A stretch of 44,764 nt of DNA from JAGOLU01 sp964542665 (GTDB taxonomy: Bacteria; Patescibacteriota; Microgenomatia; UBA1406; GWC2-37-13): positions 1 through 44,764 of the forward strand of contig CAZIUF010000006.1 in assembly GCA_964542665.1 (NCBI GenBank), written 5' to 3'. This document shows, piece by piece, positions 14,036-22,878 of the stretch. The position numbers were made by a program, and so were the translations under genes. The first letter of the stretch is position 1, and every line of letters begins with the position of its first letter. The notes below the pieces were generated by a model. It saw only the letters and a list, made by a program, of their open reading frames with translations. It did not search any database and was not told the origin of the DNA.

Positions 14036-14317
14036 TTATTTGGCAGATTGGATAATATTTCCAAGGGCTTCTTTGAATGTCACATAGGCTACCTTTTTAT
14101 CGGCTGCTGCGTGCATAGCTCGTGATTTTCCTGCGCGATACTGCTTACCTGGACGTGTTGAAGTTCGGACAGCAACTGGTCTCTTACCGTAGAGTTGAAA
14201 CAATGACTCGGCTATCTGATGTTTGGATGCGGAAACTGCTACTTCAAATGAGTAGACGAGGCTTCCCTCGAGACGTGATGCTTTTTCGGTGATGAGTTTG
14301 GAAATAATTGTGCTCAT
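14036..14317 (-). CDS. rplW: 50S ribosomal protein uL23
   Basis: uL23 is the main docking site for trigger factor and SRP at the tunnel exit. The 93 residues include IISKLITEKASRLEGSLVYS, FEVAVSASKHQIAESLFQLY (family: F.V...AnK.qIk.AVe.lF) and a basic loop RTSTRPGKQYRAGKSRAM. Its start overlaps the rplD stop by 4 nt. Confidence 0.95.
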   Translation of the reverse strand: MSTIISKLITEKASRLEGSLVYSFEVAVSASKHQIAESLFQLYGKRPVAVRTSTRPGKQYRAGKSRAMHAAADKKVAYVTFKEALGNIIQSAK

Positions 14318-14991
14318 AGTGAGTGTGCTGTGGTAAATCTCTTGACAAATTGTTCAAATCCCATGTCGCTAAAGACCACGAGATGTGCTCGGGCGATCAA
14401 GTATGGATTGACAGTCTCTTGAGTTGCTACGGTGACATCGGCGATATTACGAACTGCTTTGATAAATCCTGCTTCTTGTTGTGAGTCGACGACGAGGAGC
14501 GTTGAGCGAGTGGGGATCTTGGCTTGGGTAAACGCAGTGACAAACTGTTTAGACTTAGTTACGCTTGATGCAAAATCTTTTGAAAGTTGGACGATTTTAT
14601 TGGCTTTCGCAGCTTGAGAAAGTGCAGATTGCATTGCAACGATTTTTTGCTTCTTTGACAGTCCAAGTGAATAATCACGAGGTTTTGGTCCACCCACGAT
14701 TCCTCCACCAACGTAGATAGGAGCTTTCATACTACCGTGGCGTGCATTTCCTGTGCCTTTTTGTTTGTATACTTTTTTGGTTGTGCCGATGATTTGTGAA
14801 CGATCTTTGGTTGATGCGGTGCCTTGGCGGGCATTGGCCATAAATACGCGGATATATTGGGCTAACACTGAAAGGCTTACCTCAGCATTGAAAAGAGGTG
14901 ACGTAAGTGATGCTTCTTTTACAGATCCAGCAGGTGATACTACACGAGCGGTGGCTTCTTTTTGTTTTGTTTGTTTTTTTGAGGTTACCAT
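14314..14991 (-). CDS. rplD: 50S ribosomal protein uL4
   Basis: uL4 helps nucleate 50S assembly and its loop lines the exit tunnel; in enterobacteria it also represses the S10 operon. The 225 residues contain NARQGTASTKDRSQIIGTTK, then KVYKQKGTGNARHGSMKAPI and VGGGIVGGPKPRDYSLGLSK, which is the tunnel-loop signature (KPWRQKGTGRAR, GG..FGP). Standard position. Confidence 0.96.
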   Translation of the reverse strand: MVTSKKQTKQKEATARVVSPAGSVKEASLTSPLFNAEVSLSVLAQYIRVFMANARQGTASTKDRSQIIGTTKKVYKQKGTGNARHGSMKAPIYVGGGIVGGPKPRDYSLGLSKKQKIVAMQSALSQAAKANKIVQLSKDFASSVTKSKQFVTAFTQAKIPTRSTLLVVDSQQEAGFIKAVRNIADVTVATQETVNPYLIARAHLVVFSDMGFEQFVKRFTTAHSL

Positions 14992-15010
14992 TTTAGTATT
15001 TAGAGTTTCT

Positions 15011-15679
15011 TTAATGAGCTAGTCTCACTACTACAATTCCACCGGCAACGCCAGGAACGAGACCTTGGATGGTCAGTGAGGTATCAGTGATTGCGAGAAC
15101 TTTGAGATTGCGGACAGTGACTGTCTCGGTACCCATACGTCCTGCCATGCGTTGTCCTTTGAAGGTGCGTCCTGGAGTGGTCGTGGCTCCCATTGATCCT
15201 GGAGCTCTCCATCTGTCTGATTGTCCGTGTGTCTTGGGTCCACCAGCGAATCCGTGTCGTTTCACTCCACCTTGAAAACCTTTTCCCTTAGAGACCCCAG
15301 TCACATCGACGAGATCATTTTGTTTGAATATCGCAGTTGCAGGAACAGTTGCACCAACTTTGACAGATGCTTCGCCTGATTTGATGCCATCAGCTTCGAT
15401 GACGATACGGTCTGAGATATCTGAGCGCATGCGGACTTCTTTGATGTGGGCAGGAGCTGTTTCAATACCTGCTTTTTTGAGCGTGCCTTGAGTAGGTTTA
15501 TCAGTTCGACGACGCTTGCCGAGAGCGAACTTGAGGGCATCGTAGCCATCTGCAGCTTTGGTTTTGATACCAGCAAGGAGGAGGTTATCCAATTGCAACA
15601 TAGTCACGGGAACTCGACGAGAAGACTCGTCGAATGTCTGTGACATAGTGCCTTTTTGTGCGATCAAAACGGGTTGCAT
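15011..15679 (-). CDS. rplC: 50S ribosomal protein uL3
   Basis: uL3 contacts the peptidyl-transferase centre. The chosen ATG (15677-15679) gives MQPVLIAQKGTMSQTFDESS, aligning with the family start (lG.K.GMTqif.e.g); an upstream in-frame ATG would place the start inside the promoter-like region. The core segment reads GVSKGKGFQGGVKRHGFAGG then PKTHGQSDRWRAPGSMGATT, and GRTFKGQRMAGRMG, all diagnostic. An internal promoter with TATAAT lies 48 nt upstream. Confidence 0.95.
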   Translation of the reverse strand: MQPVLIAQKGTMSQTFDESSRRVPVTMLQLDNLLLAGIKTKAADGYDALKFALGKRRRTDKPTQGTLKKAGIETAPAHIKEVRMRSDISDRIVIEADGIKSGEASVKVGATVPATAIFKQNDLVDVTGVSKGKGFQGGVKRHGFAGGPKTHGQSDRWRAPGSMGATTTPGRTFKGQRMAGRMGTETVTVRNLKVLAITDTSLTIQGLVPGVAGGIVVVRLAH

Positions 15680-15727
15680 ATTGGGACGATCTAAATACGA
15701 TAATTTGGGTATTCTTTTTGACGGGTG

Positions 15728-15756
15728 ATTATACCTCACCCTCGCTTGAGTTACAA
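15728..15756 (-). promoter_or_regulatory. Internal promoter between rpsJ and rplC
   Basis: On the minus strand TTGTAA (15751-15756), a 17-bp spacer and TATAAT (15728-15733) occur in the 81-nt gap between rpsJ and rplC. The -10 is perfect and the -35 matches 4 of 6. The predicted start of transcription gives a leader of about 40 nt before the rplC ATG. A short GGGTGA/TCACCC inverted repeat overlaps the -10 box. Confidence 0.55.
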
Positions 15757-15760
15757 TCGA

Positions 15761-16069
15761 TTACATTTTTACTTCGACTTCCACTCCTGCGGGCAACTCA
15801 AGGTGCATCAGCGTATCGATGGTCTGGTTGGTTGGGTTGTCGATATCAACGAGTCTTTTATGTGTTTTCAATCCAAAGTGTTCTCGCGCATCTTTATCGG
15901 TAAAAGAAGCCTTATTCACGACGAATACCTCATGTTTGGTAGGAAGTGGGATCGGTCCTTTGACAGTAGCGCCTGTTTGCAGGGCTGAAGTGACGATTTT
16001 TTGACACGTTTCATCGATCAAACGATAATCGTAGGATTTGAGTCTGATGCGAATGCGTCCCTTTGGCAT
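15761..16069 (-). CDS. rpsJ: 30S ribosomal protein uS10
   Basis: uS10 belongs to the 30S head and in many bacteria also works with NusB in antitermination. The ATG at 16067-16069 starts MPKGRIRIRLKSYDYRLIDE; the upstream extension is unmatched. The family hallmark GPIPLPTKHEVFVVNKASFT is present, then HFGLKTHKRLVDIDNPT. 102 residues. It opens the S10 part of the cluster after the tuf terminator. Confidence 0.97.
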   Translation of the reverse strand: MPKGRIRIRLKSYDYRLIDETCQKIVTSALQTGATVKGPIPLPTKHEVFVVNKASFTDKDAREHFGLKTHKRLVDIDNPTNQTIDTLMHLELPAGVEVEVKM

Positions 16070-16104
16070 ATGAAAACGTGCAAAAAATTTAATCAACAGC
16101 TAGA

Positions 16105-16133
16105 AAATTGCGGTTTCTAACTGAGCTTGTCAA
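16105..16133 (-). promoter_or_regulatory. Possible rpsJ operon promoter
   Basis: A perfect TTGACA (16128-16133, minus strand) lies just downstream of the tuf terminator and upstream of rpsJ. At 17-bp spacing the -10 position reads CAATTT, which is weak. Placement is right for the S10 operon promoter but the -10 assignment is uncertain. Confidence 0.35.
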
Positions 16134-16140
16134 TACTGGT

Positions 16141-16178
16141 GAAAAAATCATCACCCAAGCGTATTCTACTTGGGTGAT
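16141..16178 (-). terminator. Intrinsic terminator of tuf
   Basis: On the minus strand a perfect 10-bp stem ATCACCCAAG/CTTGGGTGAT (16169-16178 with 16150-16159, loop of 9 nt) is followed by GATTTTTTC. It lies 16 nt past the tuf stop and before rpsJ, so tuf can be a separate transcript from the S10 cluster. Confidence 0.85.
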
Positions 16179-16193
16179 GGGTGATTTTCAACA

Positions 16194-17378
16194 CTATTTA
16201 GTTACCTTAGTGATGACGCCTGCTCCGACGGTGTGTCCACCTTCACGGATAGCGAACTTCAAACCCTCTTCAAGCGCAACTGGGTAGATGAGCTTGGCAG
16301 TGATTTTGACGTTATCGCCAGGCATGACCGCTTCAACACCTGCTGGGAGTCCAAGCTCTCCAGTGATGTCAGTGGTTCGGATATAGAACTGTGGTCGATA
16401 TCCTTTGAAGAATGGTGAGTGTCGTCCACCCTCTTCCTTCTTAAGCACATAGATCTCTGCCTCAAACTCAGTGTGAGGAGTGACTGTGCCAGGCTTTGCG
16501 ATGACTTGACCACGTTGTACTTGGTCCTTTTCAATACCACGGATCAAGAGTCCAGTGTTGTCACCGGCTTGTGCTTGATCGAGTGATTTGCGGAACATTT
16601 CGATACCAGTGATGACTGTTTTCTTGGTGTCAGTGATACCTACGATTTCCATTTCTTCGTTGACCTTGGCTACGCCACGCTCAACACGGCCGGTTACGAC
16701 GGTTCCACGACCTGAGATCGTAAAGACGTCTTCAACTGGCATCAGGAATGGCTTATCAAGAGCACGTACAGGGTCTGCAAAGTACTCATCACAGGTGTCC
16801 ATGAGTTTCTCAATGGCTGCGATAGACTCTGGATCATCCTCAAGAGCTTTGAGTGATGAGCCTCGGATCACAGGGACAGTGTCTCCTGGATACTTGTACT
16901 TGGTGAGCAGGTCGCGGACTTCCATCTCGACGAGGTCGATGATTTCTTTGTCTTGGACCATGTCACACTTGTTCAAGTAGACGATGATTGATGGCACGTT
17001 CACCTGACTAGCAAGCAAGATATGCTCACGAGTTTGAGGCATAGGACCATCTGGAGCAGAAACGACGAGGATTGCTCCGTCCATTTGTGCAGCTCCGGTA
17101 ATCATGTTTTTGATGTAGTCAGCATGACCTGGGGCATCAATGTGAGCGTAGTGACGCTTTTTTGTCTCGTATTCTGAGTGATGAATATTGATGGTGACTC
17201 CACGAGCTTTTTCTTCTGGAGCTTTATCAATTTCGTCGTACTTAAGGAACTTGGCTAGGCCCTTTTTGGAAAGGACATAGTGGATAGCGGACGTGGTCGT
17301 GGTTTTTCCATGATCAACGTGTCCGATAGTACCTATATTTAGGTGGGGTTTGGTGCGCTGAAAGACGCCTTCTGCCAT
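16194..17378 (-). CDS. tuf: Elongation factor Tu
   Basis: EF-Tu delivers aminoacyl-tRNA to the ribosome as a GTPase. The 394 residues carry the P-loop GHVDHGKTT (19-27), switch I ARGVTINIHHSEYE, switch II DAPGHADYIKN (Ala where many EF-Tu have Cys in DCPGH), the guanine-specificity NKCD, and the domain 2-3 segments GRGTVVTGRVERG and the ending IREGGHTVGAGVITKV. It stands first in the cluster, with its own consensus promoter and terminator. fusA, rpsL and rpsG are not adjacent. Confidence 0.98.
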   Translation of the reverse strand: MAEGVFQRTKPHLNIGTIGHVDHGKTTTTSAIHYVLSKKGLAKFLKYDEIDKAPEEKARGVTINIHHSEYETKKRHYAHIDAPGHADYIKNMITGAAQMDGAILVVSAPDGPMPQTREHILLASQVNVPSIIVYLNKCDMVQDKEIIDLVEMEVRDLLTKYKYPGDTVPVIRGSSLKALEDDPESIAAIEKLMDTCDEYFADPVRALDKPFLMPVEDVFTISGRGTVVTGRVERGVAKVNEEMEIVGITDTKKTVITGIEMFRKSLDQAQAGDNTGLLIRGIEKDQVQRGQVIAKPGTVTPHTEFEAEIYVLKKEEGGRHSPFFKGYRPQFYIRTTDITGELGLPAGVEAVMPGDNVKITAKLIYPVALEEGLKFAIREGGHTVGAGVITKVTK

Positions 17379-17444
17379 ATTTGTTACAAAATTGGTAAAA
17401 TATGAATCGCCAAATGAAACCGATGTGGTTGTTTAGCGAGTTGA

Positions 17445-17473
17445 ATAGTAACGAAACGTGTTCAGATTGTCAA
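17445..17473 (-). promoter_or_regulatory. tuf promoter
   Basis: Minus strand TTGACA (17468-17473), exact 17-bp spacer, TACTAT (17445-17450). The predicted start is near 17438, giving a leader of about 60 nt. The hexamers and spacing are identical to those of the structured RNA element at 3266-3294. The rest of the 268-nt spacer to the divergent gene at 17647 shows no other clear feature. Confidence 0.75.
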
Positions 17474-17646
17474 GGACAAGCCAAAATGAGTCTTTGTACC
17501 AGTATGATATGTATGTTTGCTCAACGTAGTGGATTGTGATGTTACATAAAATGAACATCTCGATTTGAGGTGACTGCCAATCAAAGAATGTAGTACGCTT
17601 AATTAAGTCAATGTTTGTTGTTTGGTTAAATAAGGCTTGAATATCT

Positions 17647-19119
17647 ATGAAATGGTTTTACACATCACGGTTTGCTGAAATCATCGTGACCCTACTCACG
17701 TGGGTGACCGTCACGACTCCTTTGTGGCTTTCTCCTTTTCACCCTGCAATTGTGGCGTATGGGATCATAGCGTTTAATATCTACTTCTTCTTCCAATCTG
17801 TCAAAACTACGGTCAACTCAATCAAAAGCTACGTATTACTTACTAAACATAGCCACTTTGACTATCGCGCCAAACTACTTGGGCTGGCCGAAGAGTCACA
17901 AAAACATATCAAACACTTTGTCATCATCCCTTGCTTCAAAGAAACAGTTGAAAAACTCTCAGAGACGATAGACTGTATTGTCAATGGTGACTATCCGTAT
18001 GCAAAAAACATTACCATTGTCCTTGGATTTGAAAAGCGCGAGGTTGAAGCCCCACACAAAGCCCAAGTGCTCCTAGAAAAATACAAGGGTCGTATCACAT
18101 GCGCAGTCACCTACCACGAGCTCACGGCTGCAGAAGTGCCGGGAAAAGCGAGTAATCAAACATGGGCAGCCAAAGAAATATCCCAAATGTGTGCGCAGCA
18201 GGGATATGATCCAAATCTTGTCATCTGCACGATTGGAGATGCTGACAGCAAGTTTCCTCCCAACTACTTTAGTTATCTCACGTATGAATTTGTTCGTGAC
18301 GTAGACCGATACTACCATTTCTATTGGGCACCGGTACTTTTGTACAACAACTTTTGGGAGCTCTCATTTTTTGTCCGGATGCAGGCATCACTCTCATCGA
18401 TCGTCCGACTTGCCCATCTTCAGGAAAAAGAAAAACTGATTCAAATATCGACCTATTCCGTCAACCTCAAGCTTATTCAGGACATTGGGTATTGGGATGT
18501 TGATATCATCCCTGAAGACTGGCATATTCATCTGCAAGCATTCTTCGCCTATGGCGATCGGATCCGTACCATACCCCTCTATACCATAGTCAATGGTGAC
18601 GCAGTCAACTCTGGCAGCATGTATCGATCACTCTTGAGTCGATATGAACAAGAGAAAAGATGGGCATGGGGAGTGTCCGATATTGCTTATGCCTGGAAAC
18701 GGTCCTTTGAGACGCCCCATATACCAGTGATGAAGAAAATATCAAAGATATTGTTCATTATGAAGATTCATCTTTTGTGGCCCACATCATTTTTCATTTT
18801 AACTGTCTTTGCAACGGTTACTCCACTGATCAATCCGGTATTCAAACGTTCGGTCATGGGCTTTATCCTCCCCCAGGTGTCAGGTATTATTTTAACGACC
18901 GCGAGCTCGATGTTGATCGTGTATACGATACTTGATATTAAAATCAGACAACGTCTCAATATCCAAACAAAACCTTTGAACTTTATATTTCTTGCGCTGC
19001 AGTGGTACATACTTCCGTTTGTTTCTTTCTTCTTGTCTGCTCTACCAGCACTTGATGCCCACACACGGATGCTCCTCGGAAAAAAACTCGTGTATAAGGT
19101 CACTGAGAAAAGTAAGTGA
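17647..19119 (+). CDS. Membrane glycosyltransferase, family 2, processive type
   Basis: A 490-residue GT2 enzyme with two N-terminal membrane segments (about residues 11-50) and several at the C-terminus (about 365-475). The catalytic domain shows FVIIPCFKE (91-99), PGKASN (165-170), the metal-binding GDADS (197-201), EDWH (290-293, general base region) and QEKRW (335-339), the Q-x-x-R-W motif of processive enzymes such as cellulose and hyaluronan synthases. It probably makes or extends a surface polysaccharide from a nucleotide sugar; the sugar cannot be told. It opens the surface-glycan region, divergent from tuf. Confidence 0.85.
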   Translation: MKWFYTSRFAEIIVTLLTWVTVTTPLWLSPFHPAIVAYGIIAFNIYFFFQSVKTTVNSIKSYVLLTKHSHFDYRAKLLGLAEESQKHIKHFVIIPCFKETVEKLSETIDCIVNGDYPYAKNITIVLGFEKREVEAPHKAQVLLEKYKGRITCAVTYHELTAAEVPGKASNQTWAAKEISQMCAQQGYDPNLVICTIGDADSKFPPNYFSYLTYEFVRDVDRYYHFYWAPVLLYNNFWELSFFVRMQASLSSIVRLAHLQEKEKLIQISTYSVNLKLIQDIGYWDVDIIPEDWHIHLQAFFAYGDRIRTIPLYTIVNGDAVNSGSMYRSLLSRYEQEKRWAWGVSDIAYAWKRSFETPHIPVMKKISKILFIMKIHLLWPTSFFILTVFATVTPLINPVFKRSVMGFILPQVSGIILTTASSMLIVYTILDIKIRQRLNIQTKPLNFIFLALQWYILPFVSFFLSALPALDAHTRMLLGKKLVYKVTEKSK

Positions 19120-19181
19120 CGGTAACTCATATCAATTACGAAATACTTAAGTCTCTAGCAATACAAATTGGTAGATAAAAG

Positions 19182-19895
19182 ATGAAGATTAATAAAAATG
19201 TCATCACGGTCATCCAAATTCTGATCGTTGTGTATATTCTCGCGTATTTCAAAAGTGGAGGCCAATTGGGACTCAATAAGCTATTTGAATTTACTCCTTC
19301 TTCTTTGCCCAACGTTTCAATCGAACCTACATATCCTTATGAGCCTTCACCCACCACACCACCTCTGTCCATCACACCACAAGGAGTGAATGGTGGTGCT
19401 GTGGATTCGGATCCGATACTCAATTGTAAGATTGGGCAGAGCTGTGCAACGATGAGAATAAGACGAAGTCAGTGCTTGACCTATCAGGTATGTTGCACTG
19501 TAGGAAATGATCATATCCCCATGAAGTCTGTTGATGATTGTAATCGCGCGGTGTCAGAGTATGAACAGAAAAGTAATGCAACTGACAATGAAACATCAAC
19601 GAATTCATATGTGTTCCCGACATATGTATTCCCCACCAGAAAACCGTACTCTACCCTAGCTCCGCTCCCCACTTTTCCTCCACTTCCAACTTTTGGTCCA
19701 TTTCCAACCTTTGCCCCTTTCTCGACTGGACAGAGCCCAGAACAATGTCGAAGTAATGTGATGAGTGGTGGATATGAGGACAGTGCAATAGAGTCGAGAT
19801 GCAAATCCCTCTACACCGACAGCACAACTGTTGAGATGTGTGTGAGCTCGAAGAAACGACTGCGAGAGATGCTACTAGCTACATGTGGTCAATGA
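19182..19895 (+). CDS. Exported or anchored Cys- and Pro-rich protein
   Basis: Unrecognised, 237 residues. An uncleaved-looking hydrophobic segment (residues 6-24, VITVIQILIVVYILAYF) is followed by a Pro/Thr/Ser linker (PYEPSPTTPPLSITPQG), a cysteine-rich patch (CKIGQSC, RRSQCLTYQVCC, VDDCN), a second Pro-rich stretch with repeated P-x-P-T-F units (LPTFPPLPTFGPFPTFAPF) and a C-terminal part with four more cysteines. Probably an extracytoplasmic anchored protein. It follows the GT2 gene by 62 nt. The architecture suggests disulfide-bonded small domains on a rigid stalk. Confidence 0.6.
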   Translation: MKINKNVITVIQILIVVYILAYFKSGGQLGLNKLFEFTPSSLPNVSIEPTYPYEPSPTTPPLSITPQGVNGGAVDSDPILNCKIGQSCATMRIRRSQCLTYQVCCTVGNDHIPMKSVDDCNRAVSEYEQKSNATDNETSTNSYVFPTYVFPTRKPYSTLAPLPTFPPLPTFGPFPTFAPFSTGQSPEQCRSNVMSGGYEDSAIESRCKSLYTDSTTVEMCVSSKKRLREMLLATCGQ

Positions 19896-20098
19896 GAGCG
19901 TCGTATCAAAACAGCTCCATTACTTCAATACTTATTGATTCAAATTGTAAGCTTTCTTTCAATGCTCAAATCCAAAGTTTGAATCTTTCAAATTTGTTAA
20001 TTATTTGGAATTTGCCTACCTGCCGAAGAGGCAGGGGACTTGGAATTTGTTTTGATGGCACGCTTTACGTTTAGCGTTTTACGTTATACACTCTCCTC
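19896..20098 (+). repeat. Intergenic spacer with palindrome and low-complexity leader
   Basis: Holds CCTGCC-GAAGA-GGCAGG (20019-20035), flanked by TTATTTGGAATTTG and TTGGAATTTG. The bases next to the following gene read CGCTTTACGTTTAGCGTTTT then ACGTTATACACTCTCCTC. A similar composite (TTATTTGGTATTTG, palindrome, TTGGCATTTGG) lies inside epmA at 42591-42639. A TTATAC box 9 nt before the next ATG could be a leaderless-type -10 but is weak. Confidence 0.55.
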
Positions 20099-21409
20099 AT
20101 GATTGTGTATCTTTTTACTCAGACGCCTCTCGTCTGGTTTATCCAGTCATATTGGCGAGATGAGGCATTTTCGGTGTTACTTGCACAGCGATCGTGGTTC
20201 GATATCATCAGGTTAACTGCTCAAGATTTTAGTCCCCCACTCTACTATCTATTACTCAAAATATGGATGGTACTGATAGGCATCTCAGAAGTATCAACCC
20301 GATCGCTTTCGCTTGTTTTCTATGTGCTCACGGTATTTGTTATGGTGGAGTTTTTGGTCCATGTCTTGCACTATCCAGCACGCAAGGCTGCGATCTTGGG
20401 CATAGTCGCCGGATTGTTTACTCCCCTTCTTGTGTACTATGCATTTGAGACTCGAGGATATACCCTCTTGGCATTCTTAAGCATCCTGAGCATCTACGCC
20501 CTCTGTACGCACAAATGGAAAATGTATATTTTCGCAATGGTGACAGGACTTCTTTCCCACTATCTTATGTGTTTCATGTTAGTCATACACATCTTCATTT
20601 ACTATCGAGGGCTGGTCGGCAATCACCCAAAGATGCCTCTTGTACGACTCTTTGCATTCCCCATAGCTGTGATTACACTTTGGCTTATTTTTAGTTTCTT
20701 GATGAAGTATGGGCAACCGTCATCAGGCTTTTGGATACCACATCCTATCATTGCTCAACTTTTGACATCTCCTGCACTTTTGTTGACGGGGTATGATCAG
20801 GGTTGGGGATTTGCGTACGATCTCATACCTCTTTCGGTCATCGTAACCTGTGTGATAGGTATACCCCTGCTTCGTGATCACCACTCAACGAAAGTATCAT
20901 GGGTACTCCTCTTGTGCAGTCTCGGGCTGGTTACATCAGTTTTTGTGGTGTCAACGTATGGTGCAAATTCACTATTTATTTCTCGATATCTTATCCTCGC
21001 TTCACCACCTCTTGTACTCTTACTCATCATCCAACTGCACAAGTTCAAAGGGATTTTTCAAATCATCTGGGTACTTGCCTTGCTGATTTCTCTCTGGCAG
21101 TATCAGTCTACCAACATAGCCAAGCGTCACAAAGAAAACATCGGACAACGTATTGAGACTCTTAAACAAACAGCACAGACCACAGATTATCTCTTTGTTA
21201 CTTCAGAACTTGATTATCATATTGCCCAGGTCTATTGGTTCAATCAAAACAGAGTCAGGATAATCGGTAAGAAGTACGAGGATATCCCCCAGTATGTAGG
21301 CAAAGTACTGATACCTCGCTCTGCAGTAGTGACGACTAACCCATGCATTTCGTCCTGCACCGTGTACATACTCGACCAATCGCGGCAGATCCATACATGG
21401 ATACGGTAG
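20099..21409 (+). CDS. GT39-like membrane glycosyltransferase
   Basis: A 436-residue polytopic protein with about nine to ten membrane segments. The N-terminal part has SYWRDEAFSVLLAQRSWFD followed by FSPPLYYLLLKIW, the pattern of the first extracytoplasmic loop of GT-C fold (PMT/ArnT-like) transferases, where acidic residues bind the polyprenyl-phosphate sugar and the PPLYY region follows. It likely moves a sugar from a lipid-phosphate carrier to a glycan or protein outside the membrane. Acceptor unknown. The start is the first ATG. Confidence 0.75.
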   Translation: MIVYLFTQTPLVWFIQSYWRDEAFSVLLAQRSWFDIIRLTAQDFSPPLYYLLLKIWMVLIGISEVSTRSLSLVFYVLTVFVMVEFLVHVLHYPARKAAILGIVAGLFTPLLVYYAFETRGYTLLAFLSILSIYALCTHKWKMYIFAMVTGLLSHYLMCFMLVIHIFIYYRGLVGNHPKMPLVRLFAFPIAVITLWLIFSFLMKYGQPSSGFWIPHPIIAQLLTSPALLLTGYDQGWGFAYDLIPLSVIVTCVIGIPLLRDHHSTKVSWVLLLCSLGLVTSVFVVSTYGANSLFISRYLILASPPLVLLLIIQLHKFKGIFQIIWVLALLISLWQYQSTNIAKRHKENIGQRIETLKQTAQTTDYLFVTSELDYHIAQVYWFNQNRVRIIGKKYEDIPQYVGKVLIPRSAVVTTNPCISSCTVYILDQSRQIHTWIR

Positions 21410-21474
21410 TGATCAGCCAAAACAGACTCATTTTTATCACATTAAGTCCGTAGCAATCTCAACTCTGAAGGGTA

Positions 21475-21480
21475 TATAAT
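21475..21480 (+). promoter_or_regulatory. -10 box of glyA
   Basis: A perfect TATAAT stands 9 nt before the glyA ATG. The transcription start would be within about 3 nt of the ATG, implying a leaderless or nearly leaderless message. No clear -35 hexamer is visible. Confidence 0.45.
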
Positions 21481-21489
21481 CTCACCGCT

Positions 21490-22830
21490 ATGTCACCATC
21501 AATCATCAAAAAAACTGATCCCGCTGTTTATGAGCTCATCCAGTCAGAACGAAAAAGACAAGAAGAGACCCTCATGATGATCCCTTCAGAAAACCACGCC
21601 TCAAAAGCGGTCGAGGAAGCGATGTCGAGTAGTTTTGGAAACAAATATGCCGAGGGCTACCCTGGGCGCCGATACTATCAAGGCAACGAGTTTGCTGATC
21701 AGATCGAACAACTTTGTATCGACAGGGCAAAGAAACTATTTCATGTACCTTTTGTAAATGTCCAGGCACACTCAGGATCACCCGCCAACTTTGCGGTGCA
21801 GATAGCCATACTACAACCAGGCGACACATTTATGGGCCTTTCACTTTCGTCAGGTGGTCATCTGACCCATGGTGCACGGCTCACTGCAGGATCAAAGTTT
21901 TTCAAAGCGATTCAGTACGAGGTCAAACCAGATGGCTATCTCGACTACGATCTCATCGAGAAGCTCGCGATAGAACACAAGCCCAAACTGATCATAGCCG
22001 GCACGACTGCATATCCACGCATCATCGATTGGAAAAAGTTCCGTGCGATCGCTGACAAAGTTGGGGCAGTTCTCCATGCAGACGTTTCGCATATCTCAGG
22101 TCTCATCGTGGCTGGAGCATATCCTAGCCCAGCACCCTATGTTGATACGATCATGACTACAACTCACAAGTCACTCCGCGGTCCACGAGGAGCGATGATT
22201 ATGGCGACGGAACTGGGTCTAAAGAAAAATCCCGACCTGGGAAAAAAGATTAACTCAGCCATCATCCCTGGCATCCAAGGTGGTCCTCATCTCAATAGTA
22301 TTGCAGCACTCGCCGTGGCGCTCAAAGAAGCAAGCACCACAAAGTTCAATAAGTACGGCAATCAGATAGTGACCAATGCGGTCGCTCTCGCTGAGGAAAT
22401 GAAGAAGAAGGGATTCAAACTCGTTACAGATGGCACCGATTCACATCTTATCCTCGCCGACATGTCTCCCTTCGGATTGCTTGGCAATACGATGGCTGAG
22501 GGGTGTGAAGCAGCAGGCATCGTGCTCAATCGCAATGGTGTGCCGTTTGACCCCAATCCTCCATTTTATCCATCAGGTATCCGTCTTGGTACCCCAGGCA
22601 TCACCTCACGAGGTATGAAGGCAAAAGAGATGAAAATCATCGCAGGATGGTTGAGCAACATCGCCCAAGATTTATCTAAAGTTGCACATAAGCAAAATCA
22701 AACGAGTCTTGCTCAAAAAGATCCAGACGTTCGTGCAGGTATCATCAAAAAGTCCCTTGTATTGAAACAAATCAATCGCGCAGTCAAAGCAATGTGTAAA
22801 GCGTTTCCCATACCTGATCTGTATGTATGA
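21490..22830 (+). CDS. glyA: Serine hydroxymethyltransferase
   Basis: PLP enzyme interconverting serine + tetrahydrofolate and glycine + methylene-tetrahydrofolate. The 446 residues include MIPSENHASKAVEEAMSS, FGNKYAEGYPGRRYYQGNEF and the PLP-lysine motif TTTHKSLRGPRG with the Schiff-base lysine at K227. VQAHSGSPANFAV and GTTAYPRIIDW also match. The length is slightly above the usual 415-430. Preceded by a TATAAT box; not obviously in an operon. Confidence 0.96.
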   Translation: MSPSIIKKTDPAVYELIQSERKRQEETLMMIPSENHASKAVEEAMSSSFGNKYAEGYPGRRYYQGNEFADQIEQLCIDRAKKLFHVPFVNVQAHSGSPANFAVQIAILQPGDTFMGLSLSSGGHLTHGARLTAGSKFFKAIQYEVKPDGYLDYDLIEKLAIEHKPKLIIAGTTAYPRIIDWKKFRAIADKVGAVLHADVSHISGLIVAGAYPSPAPYVDTIMTTTHKSLRGPRGAMIMATELGLKKNPDLGKKINSAIIPGIQGGPHLNSIAALAVALKEASTTKFNKYGNQIVTNAVALAEEMKKKGFKLVTDGTDSHLILADMSPFGLLGNTMAEGCEAAGIVLNRNGVPFDPNPPFYPSGIRLGTPGITSRGMKAKEMKIIAGWLSNIAQDLSKVAHKQNQTSLAQKDPDVRAGIIKKSLVLKQINRAVKAMCKAFPIPDLYV

Positions 22831-22878
22831 ATAGTGTAGAACGTAGAGTGTAGAGTCTAAAACGGTGAACACAAATGG

